From positions 2,976,001-3,040,000 of the forward strand of contig NZ_JQNN01000001.1 in NCBI RefSeq assembly GCF_000745265.1: 64,000 bases of DNA. The letters are read 5' to 3'. The stretch comes from Massilia sp. 9096. Its GTDB lineage: Bacteria; Pseudomonadota; Gammaproteobacteria; Burkholderiales; Burkholderiaceae_D. Below, piece by piece: positions 1 through 9,477 of the stretch (positions are counted from its first letter, which is position 1; every line of letters starts with the position of its first letter). Under the pieces are notes generated by a model. The model was not told the origin of the DNA. It saw nothing but the letters and a program-made list of their open reading frames with translations, and did not search any database. The translations under genes were made by a program, and so were the position numbers.

Positions 1-1
1 C

Positions 2-553
2 GAGGCCGCCGATACGCGACGCCCGGTGCCGCTGCTGGTGACGCTGATCCACCTGGCCTTCCTCGCCGCGGTGGTGCTGCTGGCGCATCACCCGGTGCTG
101 TTCCTCGGCCTGTTCATGCTGTTCCTGGGTTTTACGCAGGCCTACCAGCGTTACCAGGACCCGTTGATCCTGAAGGAAGGCCTGCTGGTCGGCTTTTTCC
201 TGGCCGGGCTGGTGGTGCTGGGCGGAATGCAGCAATGGTGGCTGCAGCCGGTCGTCTCCAGCCTGGAGCCGACCGCGCTGTTCTTCGGCGCGCTCGGCCT
301 GACCGCGATCACCGACAACGCCGCCCTCACCTACCTCGGCTCGCTGATCGCCGGCCTGGGCGAGCATCAGCAGTACATGCTGGTGGCCGGTGCGGTCGCT
401 GGCGGCGGGCTGACCGTGATCGCCAACGCGCCCAATCCGGCCGGCGCGGCGCTGCTGCGCCAGGGCTTCGCCGACGAATCGATCGGCACGCTCGGGCTGC
501 TGCTGGGGGCGCTCGCCCCCACCTGCGTGGCGGCGCTGCTGTTCCTGCTATGA
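2..553 (+). CDS. Putative Na+/H+ antiporter, C-terminal part (cut by window start)
   Basis: The reading frame is open from the first bases of the window, so the true start lies outside; about 183 residues are visible. They are almost wholly hydrophobic with short loops, giving roughly five membrane segments, and include LTAITDNAALTYLGSL and VIANAPNPAGAALL. Such small-residue, Asn/Asp-bearing re-entrant stretches are typical of the putative Na+/H+ antiporter family related to arsenical pump/CitM-type carriers. Inner-membrane cation exchange is inferred from family resemblance; the substrate cannot be read here. It ends just before a minus-strand EF-hand gene, so transcription is convergent. 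Confidence 0.7.
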   Translation, partial: EAADTRRPVPLLVTLIHLAFLAAVVLLAHHPVLFLGLFMLFLGFTQAYQRYQDPLILKEGLLVGFFLAGLVVLGGMQQWWLQPVVSSLEPTALFFGALGLTAITDNAALTYLGSLIAGLGEHQQYMLVAGAVAGGGLTVIANAPNPAGAALLRQGFADESIGTLGLLLGALAPTCVAALLFLL

Positions 554-591
554 CCTTCCTGCGCTGAGCGGCGCCGCCGACAGCGGCCGGA

Positions 592-978
592 TCAGCTGCC
601 GCTGCCGCCGTTGCCGCCGCCGCCGCCGCCATGCTGGCGCTGGCCCATGTGCGCCTGGGCATAGGCGTTCATCTGCTCGAGCGTGATGGCGCCGGCGTGC
701 CCGGTGTCGATCTCGTCGAAGTGGCGTGCGACCATCGGCATGCCGGCTTTCGCTTCGTCCAGGCTGAGTTTGCCGTCATGGTTGGTGTCGGCGGCGTTGA
801 AGCGCTCGGCCATGCGCTGTGCGCGCTGTTCCGGCGTCATGCGCTGTCCCTGCCATTGGTGCTGGCCCTGCGCCGGGTCCTGCGCCTGCCGGGCGAAGGC
901 CGGGACGGTGACGGCGAAGGCGGCCAGGGAAACAGCGACAGCAGCAGCACGATAAGCAGCACGATAAGCGGTGTTCAT
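592..978 (-). CDS. Exported EF-hand domain protein
   Basis: A 128-residue protein that starts with a signal peptide (Arg-containing n-region, Ala/Val core, cut near AFA-RQ). The mature part has a Gln/Met/Arg-rich linker, one good EF-hand loop (DTNHDGKLSLDE) and a second degenerate loop (DTGHAGAITLEQ) that lacks the +5 Asp and the terminal Glu, then a poly-Gly tail. It is probably a periplasmic calcium-binding protein; a partner is not visible. I chose the ATG at 976-978 because the signal peptide starts there; the frame extends upstream without sense. The n-region holds a perfect 12-bp in-frame tandem duplication that doubles AYRA. Confidence 0.8.
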   Translation of the reverse strand: MNTAYRAAYRAAAVAVSLAAFAVTVPAFARQAQDPAQGQHQWQGQRMTPEQRAQRMAERFNAADTNHDGKLSLDEAKAGMPMVARHFDEIDTGHAGAITLEQMNAYAQAHMGQRQHGGGGGGNGGSGS

Positions 979-1222
979 GAAGACTCCAGATGGGTTGAGA
1001 AACCCCATTGTGTGCGCCTCATGTATCGGAAAAATGTCCGGAGCCCGGCGTTTGATTACAAATTGTGTCCATACGTGCGGCAGGCCAGTTGCTCTTGTTG
1101 TAACGTGTGGTGGGGCTCGAATTACCTGCTGCGCTTTGCATTTCGGGACTGCGATGCTCGCGACGGTACGTCGATGCCCCTTTGATGTCTCTGTTGTTGG
1201 AAGCAAATCGAATGAGGAAGAC

Positions 1223-1690
1223 ATGGACGAAGATCTGCTGGTGAGCAAAATGGGCACCATCGAACGCTGCTGCAAGCGCGCGCGCGACGAGTACGAAAAG
1301 GACCCGACCACCTTCGTCGGCGACATCACGCGCCAGGACGCCGCCACGCTCAACGTGATCCGCGCCTGGGAGGCGGCGGTCGAGATGGGCGACTACCTGC
1401 TCGGCGAGGCGGACCTCGGCCCGGCGTACGACGAGCGCGAAGTCATCACGCTGCTGGCGGATCACGGCTGGATCGACGCCGCACTGGGCGAAGACCTCAA
1501 GCGCACCGGCGAATTCTGCCGCTCGGAATGGGATTACCAGGCCGCCCCGCTGCCGGCCCTGGTGACGATCATCAAGCGCGGCCTCGACGATTTCGACGCC
1601 TACGCACGCGCGCTGCTGGCCCGCGCCGCCCAGCAGAACAGCGCAGCCAACGATGCCGATGGCGCGCCGGCCGGCGATCCGGCCATCTGA
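1223..1690 (+). CDS. HepT-like (DUF86) protein with degenerate active site, no MntA partner
   Basis: The 155-residue helical protein follows the HepT pattern closely: an IERCCKRARDEY helix, the TRQDAATLNVIRAWEAAVEMGDYL helix, then LLADHGWIDAALGEDLK. HepT toxins act with the nucleotidyltransferase MntA and carry an RX4-6HXY motif, usually seen as RNIAVHDYQ. Here the matching segment reads CRSEWDYQ, so the His is Trp and the Arg spacing is shortened. No MntA-like gene lies on either side. A canonical RNase/toxin activity is therefore unlikely; a structural or AMP-binding relic or a repurposed member is possible. The start has a GAGGAAG ribosome site 2 bases upstream of the initiation region. 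Confidence 0.75.
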   Translation: MDEDLLVSKMGTIERCCKRARDEYEKDPTTFVGDITRQDAATLNVIRAWEAAVEMGDYLLGEADLGPAYDEREVITLLADHGWIDAALGEDLKRTGEFCRSEWDYQAAPLPALVTIIKRGLDDFDAYARALLARAAQQNSAANDADGAPAGDPAI

Positions 1691-1820
1691 CCGGCCAACC
1701 GGCCCGCCATCCGGACAGCCACCCGAGCGCCAGAGGGCGTGTTGCCGGGTCAACGGTGCGCATAACCGATTGTGATCGAACTGGTATCATGCGCGTTTTT
1801 ACAGCAGCATTCACAAGAAC

Positions 1821-2410
1821 ATGAGCCAACCGACCCAACTGCCTTCCTTCTTGAGCAGGCTGTCCCTCGCCTTCGGCGCCTTCTTCAAGACCCTGGGCGA
1901 CGCCCAGTACGCCGCGCGCATCCGCGACGACCAGGTCGGCCCGATCGCCGCCCCGGCCCCGGCGCCTGCTCCCGCTCCTGCAGCGGCGCCGGCCCCGCGC
2001 CCGCTCCGGCGCCTGCCCCGCTTCGCATCGCCACGCCGGACGCCGCCCTGCAGCTGCTCGGCCTGCTGCAACGCGAAGCGCGCCTGATCGACTTCGCCAA
2101 CGAGAACATCACGGTCTACGCCGACGCCGACATCGGCGCCGCCGCCCGCCTGGTGCACGAAGGCTGCGCACGCGTGCTGCGCGAGCACTTCACGATCACC
2201 GCGATCCGCAGCGAGCTCGAAGGCGCGCGCGTGACGCTGCCGGAAGGCTTCGACGCCGCCAGCGTGCGCCTGACCGGCAACGTGGTCGGCAAGGCGCCGT
2301 TCACCGGCACCCTGTCGCACCGCGGCTGGAAGGCCAAGGACGTGCGCCTGCCGCAGCTGGCCGAGCAGCATGACGCCAGCATCATCGCCCCGGCGGAGGT
2401 GGAACTGTGA
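1821..2410 (+). pseudogene. DUF2760 protein, broken by a single-base frameshift
   Basis: The N-terminus (MSQPTQLPSFLSRLSLAFGAFF...) is in one frame and the conserved C-terminal domain (DAALQLLGLLQREARLIDF to SIIAPAEVEL) in another; the span is 590 bases, one short of 197 codons. The switch falls near 1995-2010, inside a GC-rich Ala-Pro linker, around residue 60. DUF2760 proteins normally sit in front of paired Hsp70-family genes, as here, and the stop overlaps the GTG of the next gene by four bases. Function is unknown; I infer an accessory role to the Hsp70 pair. It may be a real mutation or a sequencing deletion in a low-complexity tract. Confidence 0.75.
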
Positions 2411-4287
2411 ACGACGCCGCGACCAACCCGACTGCCAACGACACCGCGCGCTACGCGATCGGCATCGACCTGGGCACCACGCACAGCGCCCTGTCGTACG
2501 TCGACCTGCAAGCCAGCGACGGCGAAAAGGCCGACCAGGGCGTGCTGCCGGTGCCGCAACTGAGCGCCCCCGGCACCGTCGAGGCACTGCCGCTGCTGCC
2601 GTCGTTCCTGTACCTGCCGCACCCGGACGAGATGGCCCCTGGCGAACTGGCGCTGCCGTGGTCGAACGGCCAGCCGGCGCCGGTCGTCGGCGAGATGGCG
2701 CGCTCGCGCGGCGCCGGCACGCCGATCCGCCTGGTGTCCTCGGCCAAGAGCTGGCTGAGCCACCCGAGCGTCGACCGCCGCGCCGCGATCCTGCCGCAGG
2801 ATGCACCGGCCGAGGTTGAGCGCGTGTCGCCGCTCGCCGCATCGACGCGCTACCTCGAACACATCCGGCAAGCCTGGAACGCCGCGCATCCGGAGGCGCC
2901 GTTCGAGCAGCAAGCCGTCACCGTCACGATTCCGGCCAGTTTCGATCCGGCCGCACGCGAACTGACCGCCGAAGCGGCGCGCAACGCCGGCTACCACGAC
3001 CCGACTCTGCTGGAAGAGCCGCAAGCGGCGCTGTACAGCTGGATCGAAGGCAGCGGCGGCGGCTGGCGCAAGCAGGTCAAAGCCGGCGATATCGTGCTGG
3101 TGGTCGACGTCGGTGGCGGCACCAGCGACTTTTCGCTGATCGCCATCCTGGAACGCGAAGGCAACCTCGAGCCGCACCGCGTCGCCGTCGGCGACCATAT
3201 CCTGCTGGGCGGCGACAACATGGATCTCGCCCTGGCGCACCTGGTCGCGCGCAAGCTGCAGGCGAACGGCACCCAGCTCGACGCCTGGCAGATGCGCGCC
3301 CTGACCTACGCCTGCCGCGGCGCCAAGGAACACCTGCTGGCCGACGCGAATGCCACCACCTGGCCGATCGTGGTGCCCAGCCGCGGCTCGAAACTGATCG
3401 GCGGCTCGATCCGCACCGAGCTGACGCGCGACGAAGTCACCGCCTTCATCACCGACGGCTTCTTCCCGCGCGTGGAAGCGGGCGCGCGCCCGGCCACGCG
3501 CACGCGCGCGGGCCTCACGCAAGTCGGCCTGCCCTACGCCCAGGACGCGGCGATCACGCGCCACCTGGCCGCCTTCCTGGGCCGCCAGGCCGGCGCCACC
3601 GCCGAGCTCCAAGGTTTCAACGGCCAGGTCAACCCGGAACACACCTTCCTGCATCCTAGCGCGGTGCTGTTCAACGGCGGCGTGTTCAAGTCCGATATCC
3701 TGGCCCAGCGCGTGATGGACACCATCAACGACTGGCTGTACATGGAAGGCGCGGAAGCCGCGCGCATGCTGGAAGGCGCCGACCTCGACCTGGCCGTCGC
3801 ACGCGGCGCGGCCTACTACGGCTATGCGCGCCGTGGCGGCGGCGTGCGCATCCGCGGCGGCACCGCGCGTTCGTACTACGTCGGCGTGGAGTCGTCGATG
3901 CCGGCGATTCCCGGCATGGAGCCGCCGATCACCGCGCTGTGCGTGGCGCCGTTCGGCATGGAAGAAGGCAGCGAACTCGAACTGCCGGGCCAGGAATTCG
4001 GCCTGGTGGTCGGCGAGCCGGTGGTGTTCCGCTTCTTCGGTTCGAGCACCCGCCGCCAGGACCGCATCGGCGACGTGCTCGAGTTCTGGGGCCCGGACGA
4101 GCTGCAGGAGCTGAACGAGATCCAGGCCGACCTGCCGGCCGAGGGCCGCACGCCGGGCGACGTGGTGCAGGTCAGGCTGCACGCGCTGGCGCTCGAGACC
4201 GGCACGCTCGAGCTGGTCGCCGTCGCGCGCGAAGGCCAGCGCTGGAAGATCGAGTTCGACGTGCGCAGCGCTCCCGATACGCAGTGA
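2407..4287 (+). CDS. Hsp70 family protein (first of a pair)
   Basis: This is a 626-residue actin-fold ATPase of the Hsp70 superfamily. Visible are phosphate-1 (IGIDLGTTHSALSYVD, near residue 17), phosphate-2 (LVVDVGGGTSDFSL, near 230), and the adenosine motif (LFNGGVFKSD, near 420). The C-terminal 140 residues form a beta-rich segment, but it is not a standard DnaK lid, so this is a divergent Hsp70-like chaperone rather than DnaK or HscA. The GTG start overlaps the DUF2760 stop (GTGA) and its own stop overlaps the GTG of the next Hsp70, which implies translational coupling of the three genes. Clients are unknown. Confidence 0.88.
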   Translation: MNDAATNPTANDTARYAIGIDLGTTHSALSYVDLQASDGEKADQGVLPVPQLSAPGTVEALPLLPSFLYLPHPDEMAPGELALPWSNGQPAPVVGEMARSRGAGTPIRLVSSAKSWLSHPSVDRRAAILPQDAPAEVERVSPLAASTRYLEHIRQAWNAAHPEAPFEQQAVTVTIPASFDPAARELTAEAARNAGYHDPTLLEEPQAALYSWIEGSGGGWRKQVKAGDIVLVVDVGGGTSDFSLIAILEREGNLEPHRVAVGDHILLGGDNMDLALAHLVARKLQANGTQLDAWQMRALTYACRGAKEHLLADANATTWPIVVPSRGSKLIGGSIRTELTRDEVTAFITDGFFPRVEAGARPATRTRAGLTQVGLPYAQDAAITRHLAAFLGRQAGATAELQGFNGQVNPEHTFLHPSAVLFNGGVFKSDILAQRVMDTINDWLYMEGAEAARMLEGADLDLAVARGAAYYGYARRGGGVRIRGGTARSYYVGVESSMPAIPGMEPPITALCVAPFGMEEGSELELPGQEFGLVVGEPVVFRFFGSSTRRQDRIGDVLEFWGPDELQELNEIQADLPAEGRTPGDVVQVRLHALALETGTLELVAVAREGQRWKIEFDVRSAPDTQ

Positions 4288-7216
4288 AGCCAGCGGCCAG
4301 CTCACCTGCCCGGACCTTGATCGGGATCGACCTGGGCACCACCAACACGGTGCTGGCCTACGCGCCGGCCGGCGCCAAGCAGGTCGAGACCTTTCCGATC
4401 CCGCAGCTGGTGGCGCCCGGCGAAGTCGCGCCAAGGCCGCTGCTGCCCTCGGCGCGCTATCACCTGTTCGAGGCCGAACTGGCGCCGGGCGAGCTGCAGC
4501 TGCCCTGGCGCCAGGACGACGTGGCCGGCCTGGCGCACGTGGCGCTCGGGCGGCTTGCGCGCTCGCTGGGGGCGCAGACGCCTGGTCGGTTAGTTGCATC
4601 TGCCAAGAGCTGGCTGTCGCACCATGGCGTCGACCGCACCGCGCCCATCCTGCCCTGGGGTGCGCCGGACGACGTGCCGAAGGTGTCGCCGGTCGCCGCC
4701 AGCGCCAGCTACCTGGCGCACGTGCGCGCGGCCTGGAATGCCCGGCATCCCGGCCAGGCGCTGGAAGACCAGGAAGTCGTGCTGACCATTCCCGCCTCGT
4801 TCGACGAAGGCGCGCGTGCCCTCACGCTGGAGGCGGCGCGCATGGCCGGCTTGACGAAGCTGCGCCTGCTGGAAGAGCCGCAGGCCGCGCTGTACGACTG
4901 GCTGCAGCGCCATCGCGACACGCTGGCCGCCGAGCTGGCGCAAACGAAGCTGGTGCTGGTCGCCGACGTCGGCGGCGGCACCACCGACTTCAGCCTCGTG
5001 CAGGTCGAACTGGACGCCGGCGGCGCGCCGAAGTTGACCCGCATCGGCGTCGGCAACCACCTGATCCTGGGCGGGGACAACATGGACCTGGCGCTGGCGC
5101 ATCTGGTCGAGTCGCGGCTGGCCGGCGATGCGGAAACCGGCCAGGGGAGCCAGCCAGCCCAGCGCCTGTCGGCCAGCCGCCTGGCCCAGCTCACCGAACG
5201 CTGCCGCGCGGCCAAGGAGCAGCTGCTGGCGCCCGACGGGCCCGAGCAGGTCGGCGTGACGCTGCTGGGCGCCGGCTCGCGCCTGATCGGCGCCAGCCGC
5301 ACGGTCACGCTCACGCGCGCCGACATCGAACGCCTTGTGCTGGACGGCTTCTTTCCGCTGAACGACGCGCGCGAAGGCGCCCGCCGCGCACGCGCCGGCA
5401 TCGTCGAATTCGGCCTGCCCTACGCACAGGACGCGGCCATCACGCGCCACCTGGCCGATTTCCTGCGCCAGCATGCGCAGGCGGCGCGCGCCGCGCTTGG
5501 CCTGGCCGACGGCACCGGCATGCCGGTGCCCGACACCGTGCTGCTCAACGGCGGCGTGTTCCGCGGCGCGGCGCTGGCCGCGCGCCTGGCCGAGGCGCTG
5601 TCGAACTGGCGCGGCGCGCCGGTCACCGTGCTGCACAACCTCGACCCCGACGTGGCGGTGGCGCGTGGCGCGGTCGCCTATTCGCTGGCGCGCGCCGGCT
5701 TCGCGCCGACGATCGAGAGCGGATCGGCGCGCAGCTACTATCTGCTGCTGGACGATGCTGGACAACGCGAACGCGGCGCGCAGCCGGACAAGCTGCACGC
5801 CGTCTGCATCCTCCCGCGCGGCGCCCGGGCCGGCGAGGAAACCCTGCTGGCCGAACGCAGCTTCGCGCTGCGCCTGGGCCGGCCGGTGCGCTTCCACCTG
5901 GTCTCGACGGTCGCCGATGCGAACGGCCCGAGCGGCCAGCCGGTGCGCGCCGGCGACCTGGTCGAACTCGACCCGGCCGCGGTGGTGCGCCTGCCGGCCA
6001 TCGCCACGGTCCTGCGCGCGCGCGAGGGCGCGCAGGCGGACGCGCAGGCACGTGACAAACGCGCGGCCGAGATCCCGGTGCAGCTGGCGGCGTCGCTGTC
6101 GGAAGTCGGCACGCTGGAGGTGCACTGTGTCGCCGAGGACGGCAGCGGCCAGCGCTGGCGCCTCGAATTCCAGCTGCGCGGCGGCGATCAGGACGAGCCC
6201 CGAGCCGGCGACGACACTGCGCTGCCGGCCAAGGTCGCGGCCAACATCGACGAGGCCATCAAGCGCATCGACCGCATCTTCGGCGCGCGCAACCAGCAGG
6301 TCGACACGCGCGAAGTGCGCCAGCTGCGCGCCAGCCTCGAACACCTGCTGGGCGCGCGCGAGCGCTGGGAGACGCCGCTGCTGCGCCGCCTGTTCGACGC
6401 GCTGACGGAACGCGCCAAGGGCCGGCGCCGCTCGAACGAACACGAACGCGTCTGGCTGAACCTGGCCGGCTGGTGCCTGCGCCCCGGCTTCGGCCATCCG
6501 CTCGACGAATGGCGCATCGAGGGACTGTGGGCGCTGTTCCCGCTGGGGGCGCAATACTCCAAGGACAGCCAGGTGCGCGCCGAGTGGTGGACGCTGTGGC
6601 GGCGCGTCGCCGGGGGCTCCCGCTGGAAGCGCAGCTGCGCCTGCTCGACGACTTCGCCTTCAACCTGCAGGCCGAGCCGGCCGAGCGGGCCAAGCGCCCC
6701 GCCACCCTGGTCGACGGCAGCGAGGACGACATGCTGCGCCTGGGCGCGTCGCTGGAACGCATCCCGGCCGCCTACAAGGCCGAGATCGGCGACTGGATGG
6801 TCAAGCGCATCATGGCGATTCCGCCCATGCCCAAACCCGACCCGAAAGCCGCCGCGACCTACGCGCGCTACCTGTGGGCGCTCGCGCGCGTGGGTGCGCG
6901 CGCGCCCCTGCACGGCAGCGCCCACGAAGTCGCGCCCAGCGATGCGGCCGGGCGCTGGATCGCCGAACTGTTGACACTGGACTGGCGGCGCATCGAGCCG
7001 GCCGGCTTCGCCGCCGCCCACCTGGCGCGCAAGACGGGCGACCGCACGCGCGACATCGACGAGGCCTTGCGCGAGCAGGTGCTGCACAAGCTGGCCGGCG
7101 GCGGCGCACCGGCCAGCTGGTCGGCGATGGTGCGCGAGGTGGTGGAACTCGACCAGGAAAGCAGCACGCGCATGTTCGGCGACGCGCTGCCGCCGGGGTT
7201 GAAGCTGCTGCGCTGA
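4284..7216 (+). pseudogene. Second Hsp70 family protein with long C-terminal extension; frameshifted at a G run
   Basis: The N-terminal part repeats the Hsp70 plan (IGIDLGTTNTVLAYA, LVADVGGGTTDFSL, LLNGGVFRGAAL) and is clearly paralogous to the gene before it. A further region of more than 300 residues follows the ATPase and C-terminal beta domain, rich in charged helices; I recall this as an Hsp70-associated DUF but could not check. The frame is lost at 6612-6616: five G where six would give AGGLPLEAQLRLLDDF, after which the sequence continues in another frame to 7216. Corrected length would be 977 residues, with the break near 776. Start GTG overlaps the upstream stop. Confidence 0.85.
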
Positions 7217-7225
7217 GCTCGGCTG

Positions 7226-7660
7226 CTATCTTTTGTAGATATCCGGCCGATTCACCTGCCAGAACAGTTTCGGATTCTCCGGCGTCGAAAATCCCAGCTT
7301 TTCATACAGCCAGGCGGCCGTCGTGGTCGCCAGCAGCAGCCGGCGATAGCCTTCCACGCCGGGATACGCCAGCATGCATTCGACCAGCCAGCGTCCCAGT
7401 CCCATGCCGCGATACGCATCGGTCACGAACACGTCGGCCATATAGGCAAACGTCGCATGATCGGTAATGAAACGGGCATAGCCGATCTGCCGGCCATCGT
7501 CGTACAACCCGAAATTGAGACTGTTCTCGACCGCCTTGCGCAGGGTCGCCGCGTCGATTCCCGCAGCCCAGGTGCTGCGGGTGAGATTGGCATGGATGAC
7601 GTCGAGCTGCAGCAAGGCGGCGTCGGTCGATACCAGGTAGTTTTCTTTGGTCCAATTCAT
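7226..7660 (-). CDS. GNAT family N-acetyltransferase
   Basis: A 144-residue GNAT with the central strand MADVFVTDAYRGMGLGRWLVECML, in which YRGMGLG is the acetyl-CoA pyrophosphate loop, and a typical end WLYEKLGFSTPENP. Members of this small-GNAT type acetylate amines or amino groups; the substrate cannot be told. I start it at the ATG (7658-7660), because GGGGATAG just upstream is a usable ribosome site; an in-frame extension lacks family character. It is convergent with the Hsp70 operon, ten bases from its end, and a possible short ORF lies two bases upstream. Confidence 0.85.
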   Translation of the reverse strand: MNWTKENYLVSTDAALLQLDVIHANLTRSTWAAGIDAATLRKAVENSLNFGLYDDGRQIGYARFITDHATFAYMADVFVTDAYRGMGLGRWLVECMLAYPGVEGYRRLLLATTTAAWLYEKLGFSTPENPKLFWQVNRPDIYKR

Positions 7661-7662
7661 CG

Positions 7663-7845
7663 CTATCCCCGATCGTGCCCGCCATTGCCGCTCGTGCATG
7701 CCAGATGCAATTCCTTATCAAACGCCTCGTTCACGTCGCAATATGGCCGCCGGCTGTCGACCTTCTTGCCCGCTTCGAAATACCGCGGCGTTCGTCCCGG
7801 CACGCCTTCACGTCGTCTCATTGCATGGCGATGGTAAATATGCAA
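7663..7845 (-). CDS. Possible small unknown protein upstream of GNAT
   Basis: A 60-codon frame (or 52 from the second Met) with reasonable third-position G/C bias, ending two bases before the GNAT start so that its last codons carry the GNAT ribosome site. The product is basic and polar (PRYFEAGKKVDSRRPYCDVNEAFDKELHLACTSG) with two Cys and no membrane segment. I do not recognise it. It could be a coupled leader ORF or chance reading; conservation next to the GNAT in relatives would decide. Confidence 0.3.
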   Translation of the reverse strand: MHIYHRHAMRRREGVPGRTPRYFEAGKKVDSRRPYCDVNEAFDKELHLACTSGNGGHDRG

Positions 7846-7875
7846 ACAATGAAGCGGCCTTAGCGCAGAGTCAAG

Positions 7876-9429
7876 TCAAGAATTGTGATCGCGCATCCAA
7901 TGCGAAGGCGCCACGCCGGCCGCACGCAAATAAGCCCCGAGGGCCTCGACTTCCGAATCGGCGGTGAACGCACCGATGTAGCCATCCGGCCGCACCAGCA
8001 GCAATTGACCAGGCCCCAGGCCATACGCCGCATGGAAATGTCCATCGGCGTCGACCAGGTCGCCGCCAGGGCCGAAGCCGTGCACGCGCAGCCCTGGCCG
8101 GCGCAAGCCGTCCAGCAGCGCCGGCGCGACGTCCCGGCCGATCAGCGTCCAGTGCGCGCCCTGCAGCAGCGCGAACAAACGGACCGGCTGGCCACCCGCC
8201 CCACGCACCGGCGCATCGGGCGCGCGCTGGCCGGCCAGCAGGCCATCCGCACGCGCCGGCCGCTCCAGCGCCAGCGGCGAGTCCGGATAGCCGATGTCGA
8301 GCTGGCGCGTCTCGCGGCCGCGCCGCAGGTCGCCGCGCCTGGCCGCATCCAGCAGGCGCGTGGCCAGGCCGAGCATCGCCGCCGCGACCGGCCGGCGCTC
8401 GGCTTCGTAGCTGTCGAGCAGGCGCTCGGCCGCGCCGGGCTCGCGCATGCCGAGCGCCGCCGCCAGCTTCCAGCCCAGGTTCCAGGCATCCTGCACGCTG
8501 GTGTTCAAGCCCTGGCCGCCGGTGGGCGGATGAATGTGGGCGGCGTCGCCGGCCAGGAACACGCGGCCGACCCGGTAGCGTTCGGCCAGGCGCGCATTCA
8601 TCGAATAGGCCGAGGCCCAGGACACCGCGTGCACACGGATGTCGTCGCGGCCGCTCCTGGCGCGCACCAGCGCCTCGATGCCCTGCGCCGACAGGTCGAC
8701 CTCGCCGCCATCTTCCCCCTCGAGCGGCACCGGCGCTTGCACCTGGAACAGGTCGGTGCCGAGCAGCGGACAGACCGCCACCTGGCGCGCCATCGATCCC
8801 TCGTTGAAGCGATGCCAGGCCGCGCGCGACAGGCCTTCCAGCGTCACGTCCGCCACCATGGCACGCACGCCCAGCGTCTTGCCGGGAAAGCCGATGCCGA
8901 GCAGATGCCGCACCGTGCTGCGGCCGCCGTCGGCGCCGGCCAGGTAGCGCGCGCGGACCCGCGTCCGACCCTGTGCGCCGCTCAGGACCACGCTCACGCC
9001 GGTCTCGTCTTGGGTAAAACTGTCCAGCGTCACGCCATACTCGACCCGGTGGCCGAATTCCAGCAAACGCCGGCGCAACGCGTCCTCGGTCAGGAACTGC
9101 GGCAGCATCAGCGGCGCGCCAAACGGCTCGGCCGGGGTCGGCTCCGGGGCTTCGACCACGTCCGTGTCGACGAAGCTGCCGTCCCCGGCATATTCGCGCA
9201 AGGGCGGATACGGACCGCCGCGCGCCGCCAGGCGATCGAGCACGCCCAGGTCCTCGAAGATCTCCAGCGTGCGCGGCTGGATGCCCTTGCCGCGCGAGCC
9301 GTGGAACGGCGCCTCCATCCGGTCGATCAGGCGCAAGCGCACGCCGCGCCGCGCCAGTTCCAGCGCCAGCGTCAATCCGGCTGCGCCGGCGCCGCAAATC
9401 AGTACGTCCACTTCGTTTTCCACTTCCAT
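7876..9429 (-). CDS. FAD-dependent aromatic monooxygenase (PheA/TfdB type)
   Basis: A 517-residue flavoprotein hydroxylase. It has the N-terminal dinucleotide fold (LICGAGAAGLTLALELARRG, ending in Asp for ribose), the mid DG region (RARYLAGADGGRSTVR), the GD motif (VFLAGDAAHIHPPTGGQGLNTSVQDAWNLGWKLA) and a C-terminal thioredoxin-like domain seen in phenol hydroxylase relatives. Members add one oxygen to phenolic rings using NAD(P)H; the exact substrate is unknown. I start it at ATG 9427-9429, preceded by GGGGGAG. It diverges from a MarR gene, and palindrome GTGTA-N3-TGCAC sits 19 bases upstream, so repression by that MarR is likely. Confidence 0.88.
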   Translation of the reverse strand: MEVENEVDVLICGAGAAGLTLALELARRGVRLRLIDRMEAPFHGSRGKGIQPRTLEIFEDLGVLDRLAARGGPYPPLREYAGDGSFVDTDVVEAPEPTPAEPFGAPLMLPQFLTEDALRRRLLEFGHRVEYGVTLDSFTQDETGVSVVLSGAQGRTRVRARYLAGADGGRSTVRHLLGIGFPGKTLGVRAMVADVTLEGLSRAAWHRFNEGSMARQVAVCPLLGTDLFQVQAPVPLEGEDGGEVDLSAQGIEALVRARSGRDDIRVHAVSWASAYSMNARLAERYRVGRVFLAGDAAHIHPPTGGQGLNTSVQDAWNLGWKLAAALGMREPGAAERLLDSYEAERRPVAAAMLGLATRLLDAARRGDLRRGRETRQLDIGYPDSPLALERPARADGLLAGQRAPDAPVRGAGGQPVRLFALLQGAHWTLIGRDVAPALLDGLRRPGLRVHGFGPGGDLVDADGHFHAAYGLGPGQLLLVRPDGYIGAFTADSEVEALGAYLRAAGVAPSHWMRDHNS

Positions 9430-9447
9430 GGCGACTCCCCCTTTTAT

Positions 9448-9460
9448 GTGTAAAATGCAC
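9448..9460. promoter_or_regulatory. Candidate MarR operator 1
   Basis: GTGTA-AAA-TGCAC is an imperfect 5-3-5 palindrome between the divergent monooxygenase and MarR genes. It matches, in inverted orientation, a second copy centred 48 bases away inside the start of the MarR gene. MarR dimers bind such short palindromes; assignment is by position and symmetry. Confidence 0.6.
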
Positions 9461-9477
9461 GCAATGGAGGGCATGCT

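Noticed and set aside
2116..4599. Minus-strand 827-codon open frame over the Hsp70 genes
   Set aside because: It mirrors two clear Hsp70 coding frames; its product is Arg/Ala/His-rich low complexity typical of antisense reading in GC-rich DNA.
4590..6554. Minus-strand 654-codon open frame
   Set aside because: Antisense shadow of the second Hsp70 gene, no domain seen.
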